Shown here: positions 11,368-23,024 of the stretch, one piece after another
How positions within the stretch are numbered: the stretch's first letter is position 1
Layout: each line of letters begins with the position of its first letter
Assembly (NCBI GenBank): GCA_965644295.1
Contig: CBFFRP010000457.1
Span: forward strand, 161,704-225,703
Length of the DNA stretch: 64,000 nt
DNA from: Paraphysomonas bandaiensis
Taxonomy: Eukaryota > Chrysophyceae
Direction of reading: 5' to 3'
Notes under the pieces: generated by a model
Told to the model about the DNA's origin: nothing
Database searches by the model: none
Seen by the model: the letters and a program-made list of their open reading frames with translations, nothing else
Position numbers and translations under genes: made by a program

Positions 11368-12005
11368 TACTTTTGTTGCCAACAGTGTTCTAGATATTGA
11401 GTTCTTTGGAAATTGTTATCTTTGGATGTGTTTGAACTGATATTTTTCACTGGTTATATCATAAAATAGTTACTACTGCTTTTGTCATCTAGATATTGAG
11501 TTTATTTTTGGAACTTTTATTTTGGATGTGTGCGAACTGTTATTTTTCACTGATTATATCGTATAATAGTTACAAAATGTACGAATTTTCGATACCTTCC
11601 CTCGATACCCTTATGTGGTAGTGGATGTCCTATTATTAGCAATAGGCGTTTAAAAGTCAGAACTGGCTATATATGCGGCTCACGCTAGTTTCCCGGAGAA
11701 CTATCTCCGGTACAGATTGTACATATCCCTAGACCCGACTTTGTTGAGGGCTATTATGTGGTAGGGGGTAGGGGTACATTGTTGTAGCGTTGTAAAATTT
11801 GGGGATTTACTGTTTTGAGTTAATCTAGAATCTAGTACAACACCATTCCCTAAGCTTTTGTGTAGGATTGATTAGAAACAATACTTTGATTTGTAATCGT
11901 TTTTATATATTGAATGTCTGATTATTAAGAAGCGCAAGCTTGTGCGTTGCCGCGACCAACCTAACAACTCGCGCGACACTATGCATAACATGACTCTCAT
12001 CTAGT
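11368..12005. repeat. Intergenic DNA with a fragment of repeat family B
   Basis: No gene is seen. Two near-copies of a 3'-flank motif (CTAGATATTGAGTT) lie at 11391 and 11491. At about 11635-11760 a fragment related to family B appears (GCGGCTCACGCTAGTTTCCC, then GGAGAACTATCTCCGG). Confidence 0.5.
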
Positions 12006-12009
12006 TACT

Positions 12010-13120
12010 ATTGCATGCACCGACAAGTGCTCAACTATACAACACGATTTAGTTAGCTACATGGGCATACGACGAGTTGCGTGTTTAAGCCGGATCATAC
12101 GCTCCTGCCCAATCTACTTGTCCTGACACAAACAACTTGCGGTCGGTGTCTTCGGCATATGTCTCCTGTATATGCGGCAGATCTTTAGGGCCCTCTTCAA
12201 GGTGGTGTTCACAGCAGCAGGTAGTCTGGAAGGGAGAATAAAGTAGCTCTAGCGCCGGGTCCTCCCACGGTCACGAAGCGGTCTCACTGGTGCAATTTTG
12301 CACACTGACGCATGAAACAGACATCTACCAAAATCTGTTACAAATTCAAGCTGACTCCGATGTCTTCCCTCCATTGTGTGCACTCGTCCAGCACATGCAT
12401 CCACCTTGCACTCTTCTCCCGAGTGACTTACACTAGTAGGAAACCGTGCACCTTCCCCGCTCGGATGAAAACCTACTAAGCAAGAATAACATAAAAGCAC
12501 CACAAATGTACCTGACACTGCTTGGAGAACAGTGCCAGAGCCTTGATATAATCTCAATGACCTGGGTCAGAGGAGAAACCAAGACTAGGCAGTAGACGTG
12601 TGAGAAGACATAACAGGTCCAATCACATCATTGTCATTGCCATGCATCCATGAGGAAAGTTTGACGCATTACCTCGGTCATTGGCCACACAGATACCGAA
12701 TAATGTGAACTCATACTCAGCATCAATCACTCAAAGCAAACGCAGGGAGCAAGCAGAATGTTGATATACCTGACATCTGCTGACTTCAGGTTTTTTGAGT
12801 TCTCAAGGTGAACATCCCGGATGCTTAACTTCAGCAGGCAGCCCAATACCCCGGTTACCCTTCTGGTGGGCCCTGTCCCGGATGCCCTTGAGGTGGGCCC
12901 ATTCCCGGATGCCTGTTTATTCGTCAGGGCCCAAAGACGTCTACACAAGTGACACTTATTAGTGTCCCTTGTACCACACAAGCATTTGGCTATGAGTGGG
13001 CAGAACATATATCTGCTGACTATGTTTGCGGCTCACGTTAGTTTCCCGGAGAAATATCTCCGGTACTTATCCCCCAGAACACCACGAAAGGTGCGAGTCC
13101 GACTTTGTTGAGGGTAATCG
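12010..13120 (+). repeat. Repeat family B, copy 1 (about 1.1 kb)
   Basis: It matches 41848-42880 along its whole length and smaller pieces at 13575-14230, 43395-43625 (reversed) and 11635-11760. Landmarks are CAACTATACAACACGATTTA near the start and, near the end, GCGGCTCACGTTAGTTTCCC followed by the near-palindrome CCGGAGAAATATCTCCGG. The reverse strand keeps a short open frame, FCPLIAKCLCGTRDTNKCH, across copies, so part may derive from a protein. No transposase, reverse transcriptase or terminal repeat is recognised. Class unknown. Confidence 0.6.
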
Positions 13121-13574
13121 TTTTTATAATTCTAATCAGGAGCATCTCTATTTCCTTTAATAGCGAGTAACAAGCTAAATTTCTATACATTCTAAATATT
13201 ATAAACATTAGGCTTTTAGCATCATGAAGATATGATATGATACGTAAAAACTCTATTATCCTACGAGAACTGCTTGTGTGTTGCCGCAAACACCAAGGTA
13301 CGAATTCTCTCTATATTATTCATAGGAGTGTGTGTAGGGGACGTTTTACACGTATAGCATGACAAGTGAAAGCAGTGATCTACAGCCACACTGAAACTCT
13401 TGAGGCTACACATACATATTTACGGCAGGCACCAGAGGGGAAGCAGCAAATACCCTTTTGAGTACGTTCTTTACAGTCAAGTAATGAGTGTCTTATTATT
13501 AGCAACAACAGCAACTGCTTAACTATTATGCTTAGCTATGATATTATCCTACTATTTAACGTCACCGCAAGCAC
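13121..13574. other. Intergenic, nothing recognised
   Basis: AT-rich spacer between two family-B copies. A motif TCTTATTATTAGCAAC at 13490 also occurs near 11628 and, reversed, near 43740, always beside family-B pieces, so it may be an element end. Confidence 0.35.
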
Positions 13575-14230
13575 CAAGAGGTGCAACCGCTTTCGCTTCA
13601 TCACTCAGAGCGAACGCAGTGATCAAGCAGAATATATAGTAAATTTGATATACTACATGACATACATCTCTTGTAGCACCTATTGCTAAAATATAGCATG
13701 CATGGAAATGAGAGTGTAATGACGGACATAGAAAAAATACTCACACACATACAGATGGATGTATATGAATGTACCACTTTGACATATTTAATTCTTTCTA
13801 TCTGTTGCTCGAGAATAATTAGTACCAACTAACGCAGCTTATAATGTTCATATATGCGTATAGGATGTGGTGTGTATGCTATAATGATGATTGTAAGTGC
13901 ATAATATATATATTTTATATAAGTAAAACATACATAATATAGCTAATATAGCAGTCAGTAATTATATGATGTGAGTAATGTTGTGATGAGCATGATGATG
14001 ATAATAGTATAACATCATAATAAATATATATATATATAAAGTAGTGATGATGTTGTGTAAAATACATGTACGAGTATGTAAGTAGTAAAATGATGATATA
14101 TATTATTGCAGTGTCCCTTGTACCACACAAGCATTTGGCTACGGGTGGGCAGAACATTCTCGGGTTACTATATATAAGTAGCTCACTTTAATTTCCGGAG
14201 AAATACCTCAGGTACTTATAATTGCATTCC
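13575..14230 (+). repeat. Repeat family B, interrupted copy
   Basis: The left part (13590-13685) matches 12723-12785 and the right part (14106-14225) matches 12960-13085. Between them is about 420 bp of very AT-rich DNA (13690-14105), so this copy carries an insertion or has replaced internal sequence. Confidence 0.5.
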
Positions 14231-14295
14231 TTGGGATGTACTGGTGCTTAATATTATATTATATATTATGCTAGATATAGAACAAAGCTCTATAT

Positions 14296-14390
14296 CGAAG
14301 CACAATCTAATGTTGTTGAGAGGCACTTTAGTCGTACAAAGTTGATTATGACACCTGAGCGTAGAGACATGAACCATATTGTCTAGAATC
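14296..14390 (+). pseudogene. hAT transposase C-terminal remnant
   Basis: The forward strand reads SNVVERHFSRTKLIMTPERR, which matches the hAT dimerisation signature (ER.FS..K.I....R..M). Nothing else of the transposase is readable. Confidence 0.5.
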
Positions 14391-14569
14391 ATTGCTATTC
14401 CTACGAGCCAAAATTACATGTTGTGTGTTGTGGGATGCTGATACTCTCCATGAAGCCCTGCAAGAAGACCTATGTGCCGGTGGAGAGCGAGTAGTAGTTA
14501 CGCTTCGTAGTCTGTTATTTAACTAAATTAGTAATTAAGGGACCAGCACACTATCTATTAGGAGGGGTA

Positions 14570-14665
14570 TTCTCTACTTAGTAGGTATTAATGGCCATTA
14601 TAATTGCCGGGAACTGGACTACCATTAACAGGCCATTTATGGTTACCAGGCCCTGGTTTACAGAT
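14570..14665 (+). repeat. ATTAATGGCC-rich palindromic repeat
   Basis: Short inverted ATTAATGG/CCATTAAT units and the end CAGGCCCTGGTT are shared with 34205-34370. The shared end and palindromic content suggest the terminus of a DNA transposon, but no full element is delimited. Confidence 0.35.
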
Positions 14666-14867
14666 GGCACAACTATGAATTGAAGGGAAATAGAAGAATT
14701 GAAAGAAGTAAGTTTTTTGTCATTGCCGTTTTTTTGTTTCAGCTTTTAAGTAAGCCTATACACTATATTGACTTTAGGTCATTTTTAAAATTAAGATCAT
14801 TGAGAGATGTTTATTATTGTAATCCAGCTAGATAGACTATTTTATTAAATTGCATCCACAATTGTGA

Positions 14868-15003
14868 GTTGTCATGAAAAACATGTCGACAACATGATAA
14901 TTTAGTTTTCGTTCATGTCTACCACTGCTCAACTTCCGTATCGTGAATCGTCATGATACAATATATAGTATCTTTGACTACGTATTACTGTTTTTCACAT
15001 ACA
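14868..15003 (+). repeat. Repeat E, inverted relative to 63430-63590
   Basis: Segments such as CAACTTCCGTATC, CGTCATGATACAATA and GTATCTTTGACTAC match the reverse complement of 63430-63590. No coding sequence is visible. It ends just before the small frame at 15004. Confidence 0.5.
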
Positions 15004-15264
15004 CAGCGATATTAAAGATTTTAGTGGTTCGACAGAGCTCGAGACTTTGTTGCCATACTTGCATGATATCTGTCAATCGAATATCAACCATGTTCGTATA
15101 AAATACAGGAGTATATTACTTAGCAAAACATATGAAGTTGGAAACTTCGTAATCAAATATAATTATACAATAACAGCATTTCAGGTTCGTGGGACAAGAG
15201 TCACCACATCCTATAATAAAACAGCTTATAATATTGCTCAGTATACAGGGCTGACATCATTATA
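15004..15264 (+). other. Unassigned possible exon or gene fragment
   Basis: A splice-acceptor-like CATACACAG is followed by an 86-codon open frame starting DIKDFSGSTELETLLPYLHD and ending NIAQYTGLTSL then stop. No family is recognised and there is no ATG. It may be one exon, a repeat-borne fragment or chance. Confidence 0.2.
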
Positions 15265-15414
15265 AGCCTACTGCATGGGGCAAGATTCTCGTAATAAACT
15301 TCATATAAAATCTGACCAGCTGTATCTAATGATGTCGTAGCACAACACCGTGCTTACTCAGAAATAGTACTGTACATTCATAACCAATAAAACAATCCTA
15401 GAATTCCTACCCGT

Positions 15415-16815
15415 TTATATAATTCCACTATCAGCCACCTTACAGTTTCCAAATATTCTAGACAAGAAAGTCTGTGGCCGAGATTGCCGTGGCACCTCCA
15501 TAAGATATTCACCATCCTTAGTGACAGCATGTCGCATTGATGGCCGTTTCTCGTCATTCGAAATGACAGTAACTGTGACCCCAGTTTCCACAACTTCTGC
15601 GCTTTCAATCGCCTGAGGAGCTTCTGAAATAGGAATACCTTCATCGACAGGAACAATACGACTACTTCGTTTCGATTTCTCAGTACTGGAAGACAGTGAA
15701 TCAGCAGCAAGCGACACCGATGTGCATATCGTATGGTTTGTCGTCATAGATGAAGCATCGACGTCGTTCGCCTCCACTGTGTCTTTCTGTCCCTTACATA
15801 CACTCTTTATTCGACTTTGCCGTCTTGCTTTTGGATTATTTAATGGCACTCGCCGCACAAGAGCTGTAGTCTCTTTGACGTTGTGGATGACCTCCTTGGT
15901 AATCAAGTCCTGGATTGTAAAATGGGCCTTGGCATAAATGCTGGGAGAAACCCACAACTCTGTGTTCAACGCTTCTAGCAATGCCCACTCAAGAGCATTC
16001 ACGCGATCAATATGCAGGCCAGGAAACACTTGACAATAGTCACCGTTGATCATTGCGAAATCATCCCAAACTTTACTAGCCATCATCATGCCAGATAGAA
16101 CTACCCCTTTCCAATTTGTGTCGGTTAAAGTGAAAGTTCCATTGGAGAATTTAATCATTCGCTCAATGTAGACAAGAGTGACTACCATACATTCATACTC
16201 CATCTGAGTCTCAAAACATATTTTGTGAATAAAATTCGTGATCGCATCAATAGACGGCGCATTCGTTCCCTATAAGATATATTGTTACGACATATTTGAC
16301 GATGTAGACAGCGGGAATACAATGAATACAAAACTTACACTTGATAGAACATTCAACATTGAAAATCTTCTGATCGATCCTCCGGATGAAGCTCGCTTTC
16401 TTGATTGCTCAAAGGTTGAATATCGATCATCAGCAGCCCTCTCCGCATCAATTTTAGAACCAGAAAGAATTTTATTTCTTAGTAAGACACCCAAACACTT
16501 CGAAACAGTATACGGCGACACGACAACAGAGTCTAAACTCTTTGTTGTATCAGATGATATGTTCTCCGACCCCTCATCCCACTTCATCCACTCGTGTCGA
16601 CACAGTTTGCTGCTGCTCTCTTTCATTGAGTTAACAGCTGTTGCATGAACCACTGTGGTGTTACTGCGACCTCTCTCCACACTCACTGCAGTGGTTTCAA
16701 CATGAGAGTCGTTCTCAGGAACATAATTCATGGAACTAGAGCGGAAACGAGGGTCCTTATAAGCGGACTCCTCATGTGTAAAGTATTCAAAGTCTTCATT
16801 AGTATCTATAGCCAT
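15415..16815 (-). CDS. Cyclin Y-like protein
   Basis: Two exons, 16815-16339 and 16269-15415 (reverse strand), join in phase 0 across a 69-nt intron to 443 aa. The cyclin box lies at about residues 160-290: MEYECMVVTLVYIERMI, NWKGVVLSGMMMASKVWDD, GDYCQVFPGLHIDRVNALEW and SPSIYAKAHF. ASKVWDD and the DYCQ motif are diagnostic of the cyclin Y/PHO85-cyclin group. Animal cyclin Y partners CDK14/CDK16 at the plasma membrane. Here the N-terminus (MAIDTNEDFEYF) lacks the Gly2 needed for the myristoylation known in animal cyclin Y. The first 150 residues are serine-rich and low complexity, as is the tail. Partner kinase unknown. Divergent from the gene at 17508. Confidence 0.85.
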
Positions 16816-17507
16816 CCTTGACCTTTAATAGGAGTGATGACTAGAGTAGAAGTGATGTGATAGGTAGAACAGCTGTGTATATATAGAGAGAGAGGCACGA
16901 TATCATACATACATGTATATACACACCCCAGTGCACAGCAGCGTATCGTTCGAGAGGGAGGAAGCATCCATAGGGTTCATATGGGGGGATCTCCACCAAC
17001 CATTCAATCGCTAACAGCACAGTCCGACAGATTCTATCCAATCATTTATCTATACTTAGTTTTCATTTGTTTATATCTTTTAGAGCAGTTATTGTATATA
17101 CTTCATCTGTACTACATCAAGAATACACCGTATTACATTAAGAATATTCTGGAGGTCCCCGACACCCACACCACCCTCAGGCCCTTCGTACGTACGTTCC
17201 CATGTCTAAGGTACGTGATACGGTGCATTCAGTATCAGTCCATCCTCCCTCCTACCTCAAGTCGAATGTGAAGTATGACGTGTGTGTATCCTGCTGCCTG
17301 TAATCTCATACTATACATACACAGTACAGACCCGCCCCATACCATACTATGGTCTTCATACTGCCCTGAAGTCTTAACTTCCTCCTATATATGCTTCTGT
17401 CTCTATATATACACGTATAGATGAGTGGATCACATGAACAGCCTCATATCACACACATACACACATACACACATATAACACCACAACACTCTCTCTAATC
17501 TCTCCCT
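16816..17507. promoter_or_regulatory. Divergent promoter region (cyclin Y / unknown gene)
   Basis: This 692-bp head-to-head spacer holds TATATATAG runs near both ends (about 16875 and 17405) and a CA-rich tract (17450-17495) before the ATG at 17508. CAGCTGTGTATATATAG at 16870 resembles the TACTGCTGTATAT motif seen upstream of other genes. No coding sequence is convincing. Confidence 0.4.
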
Positions 17508-19080
17508 ATGAACCAACAGCATCCCAATCAAGAGGACTCGACCTTCACAAGCATCGTCTCGTCTTTATTGTCCATTAAACGCAATAAGCCTCATGAAACC
17601 CTGCATACATATGCGAGTGACTATCACTCGAGTATTCTAAAGGAGGCGGAGTCGCTACGAGCCCTCCCTCATCCTCAAGTGGTGATCTCCGCGTCTTCTC
17701 CTCCTCCGAACTATCGTTCCAATCATAAAGCAGTGCATGACGAGAACTCATCAAGAAGAAGGAGTGCCTCTCACTCGACAGAGAATGATGTGTCATCTAC
17801 AGACAATGAAAGACATTTAAAGAGGAGTTCATGTTCGTATACACACACCAGCCCGGCCTCAGACATGATGAGGAGTGCGGAGGCTTTGGGCCCAACTGTG
17901 AATAACCCTAATCGAAAAAGACAAGCTATGTCTGACATGTATAAGACACACATGTGCTCTACAGATTTAACGAACAATATCCCACAACCGAACTGTCAGA
18001 TCCCTCTAGTTTCCTCCTCGTCGTCCACGGATGCAGATTTGGTGTCCTCGTCGACAGATGCTCAAGCCAGCGAACCCCGGCCGTCATCACCAGTAGGATC
18101 TGTAGGCATTGAAAGTCCCCGTGTCAGTAATCAACACACTCATTCTGGTTATTGGTGTGAAGTATATGGCTTCGATGCCTCAGATGTGAAAATTCAATAT
18201 TCTGATGGGACTGCTGACAATATTGGCCGAGGACTCAAATGCCCCGCTTCTGCAGCGGGTACTCAGTCGCGAAAGTGTTCGAAACTGGCTCGTAAAACGA
18301 GAACGGGTTTCCGAAATATGGGATCCATTCCCGTCCCTCTAAAAGCCGAGGACATTAAAGAGGAGGTAGCAGCGTCGGAATCGTCTATCACGAATTCATT
18401 TATTTCACAACTGCAACAGCAAGGAGTGGGACAAACTTTGTCCCGTGATAAGGTTGATATCTGTAAATTGTCAGAGGTAGCGCAGATGTCGGGAACTGAC
18501 AACTCAGGGGGATACTGGCAGTGGATACCCGCGTCATCACCGACTTCTCAGAGCCTTCCGGATGGAAAACACGTCCCTGATACGGCCGGGGAGGTAGAGC
18601 GCACTCATCAGACGAAAGTTGCAATGGAACCGTGTCGAAACATGGGCTCTGGGAATTTTTGTAATGTTCCTCCCCCTATCTCTGTACTAGCGTTATATTC
18701 CGCTTCCAGTGGTATAGATAGAGTCGCCCATGACCGAAACGGTGTTGTGGAGATAACAGATGGCTATAAACTTAGCCCACTTGCATGGAAAACTATTGAC
18801 GCTGCAACCACTGTTTCAGGGACGCGATCATCCATTTGGAACGAGGTAATTGTTCATCTGAAAGCTATCATGATCTTGTATAAACCTATATCCACGTAAG
18901 TGTAAAATTGATAATATTAATGTGTAGAGCAAACAAATCGTGTGAGTGATGTACCAGATGTGGATAAGTCAGGATATAACGAAAGAATACGAAATGTGTT
19001 TGTTAAAAACACTCCCTGAAGAGCACGTGCTTCTCCCGCCCGGCTATGTCTATGCAGAATATACGTGTCACTGTTTCTGA
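17508..19080 (+). CDS. Unknown serine-rich protein
   Basis: A long open frame begins at ATG 17508, after a pyrimidine-rich leader. The best model has two exons: 17508-18845, donor GAG|GTAATT, and 18958-19080, acceptor TACCAG, both phase 0, giving 486 aa ending PGYVYAEYTCHCF. The first frame alone would stop at 18899. The protein is rich in Ser, Asn and His with no membrane segment. Two aromatic motifs recur, SGYWCEVYGFD (about residue 210) and SGGYWQWIPASS (about 335), possibly short binding motifs or degenerate repeats. A basic stretch (RKCSKLARKTRTGFR, about 255-270) could be nuclear targeting. No known domain is recognised. The first exon is well supported by length; the splice choice is tentative. 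Confidence 0.55.
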
Positions 19081-19559
19081 AGTTTAATTTCGGTGGTATC
19101 ACCTCTATATTACCAAGCTAAAGATGTTTTTTTATAAATGATTACAGTATCCCTGGCCTCGTCCACCTGAAGCTGTGGTTTCGAACGAATTTATGTCATG
19201 CTATGTGTACTAATCTATGCAGACTCTAGGTTGTGTCAGTCTCCATGGAATTGTACAACCCGACATGTTATGTGCAACTGAAATTGCAAAGAAAACATTT
19301 AACGTGGCCAATATGCCACACATGGACTATAAGTATGAAATAGATTTGTATGTATTTTGAATAATTAATAAACTATGTTTTGTTATCATATTTTATCACA
19401 TGGCACACGTTGTTGTCGTAGCAATCGTTGTATTTCAATATATACTAGTACGATTATGTCAGTATTCAACAAAATGTCTTGTACATAGTCATGCGGAGAA
19501 TAACTGTTGATTGATATCGTTATTGTTACTTTTGTTTTTTCCTAGGTAGGCTTAGGAAA

Positions 19560-20949
19560 GAGAGTAAAACTATGATGATAGGAGGAGGAAGTAGTCCTTG
19601 CAAAACAAATTCGTATCACTAGCTTTTGTATTTTCAGTTCCTTCGTATATGTGTTCATTTCCTTCTCCTATTTTTATAGTTGATTGTTTTTTGAACTCTG
19701 CATTCATGAGCTCGATGTCCAGATACGCCACACACAAAACATCCATCATCATCAGCGCCATTTTTTGACTTACTTCTTTTGGATTCTGCTTGTTCTCTTC
19801 GATGCTTGTTTTTACCATTGCGCTTCATTTGGGAGATCTTCAGATCCTTCTTCTTCATCCAGCAGTTCTTCTGAGTGTGACCTCGTTTTCCACATTTAGA
19901 GTATGAGCATGTTATCTCTTGATCAGAAGAATTCCAATGTACTTCCGGTGCTGAAGACTCCTGTGGTAGACCCTTTGCCTGGTCGAAGCGCCTACAAATG
20001 GTGATCATCTCATTAAATGAAATATCACCTTTCAGGTAGATGTTTGTGTACAGCTGCTCCAGATCCTTCCTCGTTTCCAGCGCAGTCTGCAGCTTCGTTT
20101 TTTTGGATACGTCAGTTGGCGGCTCACCAAGTTCCGTCATTTTTTGGACAATTCCGTTCAGTCGATCAATGGCTGTACACACCAGCTCCCCCTGTAGAAT
20201 TCAAACTGTTTATTCAGTTCCACCAATTCGTACTGGGTTTCCCCACGAAATCTAATAACCAATTTATTTACCAATTCACTTGCTAATATCTCCTTATCAG
20301 GATCATCAGGTGGAAGCATGTCCTTCTCTCGGAAGTATTGATCAACAATCTCAAGCGCCTCCGCAACAGGTTGAACAGCTTCGAAGATGGAACTGATGCA
20401 GGTGTCTTTCCTCTCCAACCACTTGTCGAGGTCTTCCTTATACTTGTTTTTTACAGCTGTGGACGCATTGTCAGCAGGTCGATGCGGTCGCTCTTCCAAT
20501 CCAAGATGGTTCCGACTCTTTCTCATGAGCCAAACTCTCAATCGCTTCGTCCAGTTCACAACACCGAACTGATCGAACTTCGGAAGGTGTCTCCATTCCG
20601 AACTACTTGCGGAACTACCGTCCGTTACCATATCAAGGTTTGACATTATATGAGAAGTATTAACTTAACAACAGAAGGTAACTTATACTCAATGCTGAGA
20701 ATTATAAATTATAATCAATATCTTTTATCATTCATCAATATCATGTTGTCTCTACTACCACTCATTTCTCGTACGACGATCTTACATCGTCACTACAACT
20801 TGCATCGTCACTATATTCCGTTTTACCGCTATATGCTTATCGTCATTCATTCTCACAATACGATTAACAAGACTACAACTGTATACTACAGTAATTTAAA
20901 TACCTTATAACTACAGCTTTCAATTGCTCTCATATAGCAGAACTCAACA
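19560..20949 (-). mobile_element. Truncated copia element (5' LTR + gag), copy 2
   Basis: In reverse orientation a 5' LTR (20949-20631, 319 bp, TGTTGAGTTCTGC at its start) is followed by the primer-site position TGGTAACGGA and a gag frame homologous to that of 55116-60317. The element breaks off near 19560, before protease, integrase and reverse transcriptase; no second LTR is present. It is diverged from the complete copy, so it is an older member of the same family. Confidence 0.75.
19655..20646 (-). pseudogene. copia gag pseudogene with zinc knuckles
   Basis: Two overlapping reverse-strand frames (20646-20158 and 20182-19655) rebuild gag only if a frameshift near 20190 is bridged. The first carries KFDQFGVVNWTKRLRVWLMR and WLERKDTCISSIFEAVQPV; the second carries the knuckles CSYSKCGKRGHTQKNC and CFVCGVSGHRAHEC. 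The small indel replaces a short stretch that is intact in the copy at 58934-59998. A basic tail follows, then a stop. Confidence 0.75.
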
Positions 20950-21337
20950 CATGTGAATAGTGTTCGCTCCCAGTAGACCATAATACACAACGTCTGGGCC
21001 GAAATTTTATATGTCAACTCCTCCTTCCTTATGGCCACGAAAAATACCGTTGGAATATACGTATTTACCATATTTAGAGGCCGTTCATGATTTCTATGTT
21101 AGATACACCGAGAGAAACAGTGCTTATGATCATACTGACTTTCTTTATATTCTCATTAGGGATGTAGAAGCTAAAATTTTAAATTACTATTGAAGATAGT
21201 AATACCGACCCTGGTTGTTAGCTGTGAGTAATGCGAATGATGATTTTAAACAGCGGTGGTACATCGAAGATGATAGTCAAGCATCAAGCAGGCAATTTAT
21301 TAGATCTATTCGATGCAGCGTTGCAAGTTACTGATTA
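20950..21337 (+). repeat. Duplicated 0.38-kb segment, copy 1 (pair with 27692-28073)
   Basis: It is strongly similar to 27692-28073 from CATGTGAATAGTGTTCGCTC to CAGCGTTGCAAGTTA. Its left end abuts the LTR of the truncated copia element. The other copy begins inside the last codons of the CK1-like gene, so this may be a displaced copy of that gene's 3' flank or a repeat that supplied the gene's end. Both copies keep the frame AVHDFYVR...RNSAYDHTDFLYILIRD to a shared stop. Confidence 0.6.
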
Positions 21338-21426
21338 GAGATACTATATATTGTACAATACATTGCAATAGTATTGTTGGACCGCTTTTAAAACCCCACC
21401 CATGCTATAGATGGGACTCTATGTAG

Positions 21427-22699
21427 CAGGGATAGGGAACAATATATTGCAATACTATTGTTAGGTAGCGTTCCATCAATAGTATTGATGGATTTTTTAA
21501 ACCGGCCCTACAATACTATTGCAATATATTGCAATATATTGTACAATATATTGCAATATATTAGTATGACTAATCAGTAAGTAAACACATCCGTAGTTTT
21601 CATTTTTAGTACTTGCCATATTTTATAAGGTCTAAGGTCACTTGATAATCAAACCCACTACTCTTAACTAATTAAAAGTTTCCTCATACTCATCCTCTGA
21701 GCCATCATCGGTGACATCATCATCACCATATTCATTCAATATTGATTGAAATATGCTTGCATCCGGCCACAACTGTCGGTTAGCTTTCAGAAACAACAGC
21801 ATATTAAGTGTAGTAGGATGCATACGTTTGCGCAACACTGATATAATCAGTTTTGCTGCGCTGAACAGGCGTTCACACGTATTGGAAGTACATACTACAT
21901 GACTCGTGCACCTGTACTTAGATATTTCAACTTTTCGCTTCTTAAGTTTTTGAGCTGATTGAAGAATTTTTTCCGCATAGCCAACTTTAGCTTCATCATC
22001 CTCTGTATTGTTGCAATAATCACTGTCTGAACGGAGATATATTCTAACAGCATCTTTCTCAGATCTTGTCAAGTCCAATTCTTCGCCTGCTTGGAGTTTT
22101 GCAATTCCATTCTCGAAATTCGGATCATTAACAATGGGACTGTTTTTCTGTAAAGCAGATAGTGGATACTTTGGCCTAAAGTCCCTCAATAAGCCATCAA
22201 ATATGTTCCGGCATTCATAAAGATTCACTTGACTTGATCCTCCAGTTTGAAGCAATTTCGAGACGCTTTCAAACTTCCTCAGGTCGTCTACAAGGGCGAT
22301 TATTTCGGTATTCTGTCATCATTCAGTTGTCTCTTCTTGTCACTATAGGATATATATACTATATTAAGAGAAGTACTGTACATACATGTGGAGAGGTGTA
22401 GAGTGCTGTTTGAGCTGGCGATACATAAAAAATAGAAAATAACATCAAAAATAGGCTTTTTTTCTTATTTTCCGGATATTTGTATACAGAGGCGTATATT
22501 TTGCACCATACAGTTGAGGATCTTCTCTTATATGACTATCATAATATTGATTGCAATATATTGCAATAGTATTGTGAGCTCTATTAACAGAAACACTATT
22601 GATGGAATATTTGACCAGTCCACCAATCAATATATTTTACAATATATTGCAATATATTGTACAATATATTGCAATACAATATATTGTTCCCTATCCCTG
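21427..22699 (-). mobile_element. Non-autonomous hAT transposon with perfect 8-bp TSD
   Basis: The left end CAGGGATAGGGAACAATATA and right end TATATTGTTCCCTATCCCTG are exact inverted repeats. The 8-bp sequence CTATGTAG flanks both sides (21419-21426 and 22700-22707). Terminal CAGGG/CCCTG with an 8-bp duplication is diagnostic of hAT elements. Subterminal regions are full of CAATATATTG palindromes. The 1273-bp body keeps only the last third of a transposase (21668-22255, reverse strand), so it must be mobilised in trans. Confidence 0.9.
21668..22255 (-). pseudogene. hAT transposase C-terminal (dimerisation) fragment
   Basis: The frame reads TSNTCERLFSAAKLIISVLR and MHPTTLNMLLFLKANRQLW, the hAT C-terminal dimerisation region, then an acidic tail ending EDEYEETFN. 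The N-terminal zinc finger and the catalytic Asp residues are missing; the frame upstream is closed. The 195-residue remnant is open, so a truncated protein could still be made. Confidence 0.75.
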
Positions 22700-22707
22700 C
22701 TATGTAG

Positions 22708-22741
22708 CAGTAGTATTGCAGTACATTGTTCGCTAGCCCTG
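22708..22741. repeat. Older hAT right terminus
   Basis: Immediately outside the young element, GTACATTGTTCGCTAGCCCTG resembles the family's right end. The young element therefore seems to have landed next to an older relative's end. Confidence 0.5.
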
Positions 22742-23024
22742 GTCCCCACTAATTGAAAAATATGAAATATGGATATTTCAAATTTAGAAAGGGACTAAAT
22801 TCGGCACGCCCTTAAACTTTATAAATTCTTTAGTTATGAAATGAAATACACAGTACAATCATACTGATTTGGCTGTCCATTATTCTACATGAATCCATCT
22901 ACTAACTGAACCGGTAGCTAATTATAGATATCACCACTCGTTCGCGGTATAACACCCAGAAAACAACAGGTGGCTATAGGTATGTGACAGCCGGAAGGTA
23001 AGCACCACAGGTAGTACATATATC

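Noticed and set aside
13085-13105. RNA polymerase III B-box-like sequence (GGTGCGAGTCC) in repeat family B, suggesting a tRNA-derived SINE
   Set aside because: One mismatch to the consensus, no clear A box at the right distance, and the match is weaker in the other copies (GGTGTGAGTCC).
15722-16648. Forward-strand frames overlapping cyclin Y
   Set aside because: They are antisense shadows of the cyclin Y exons, which carry diagnostic motifs.
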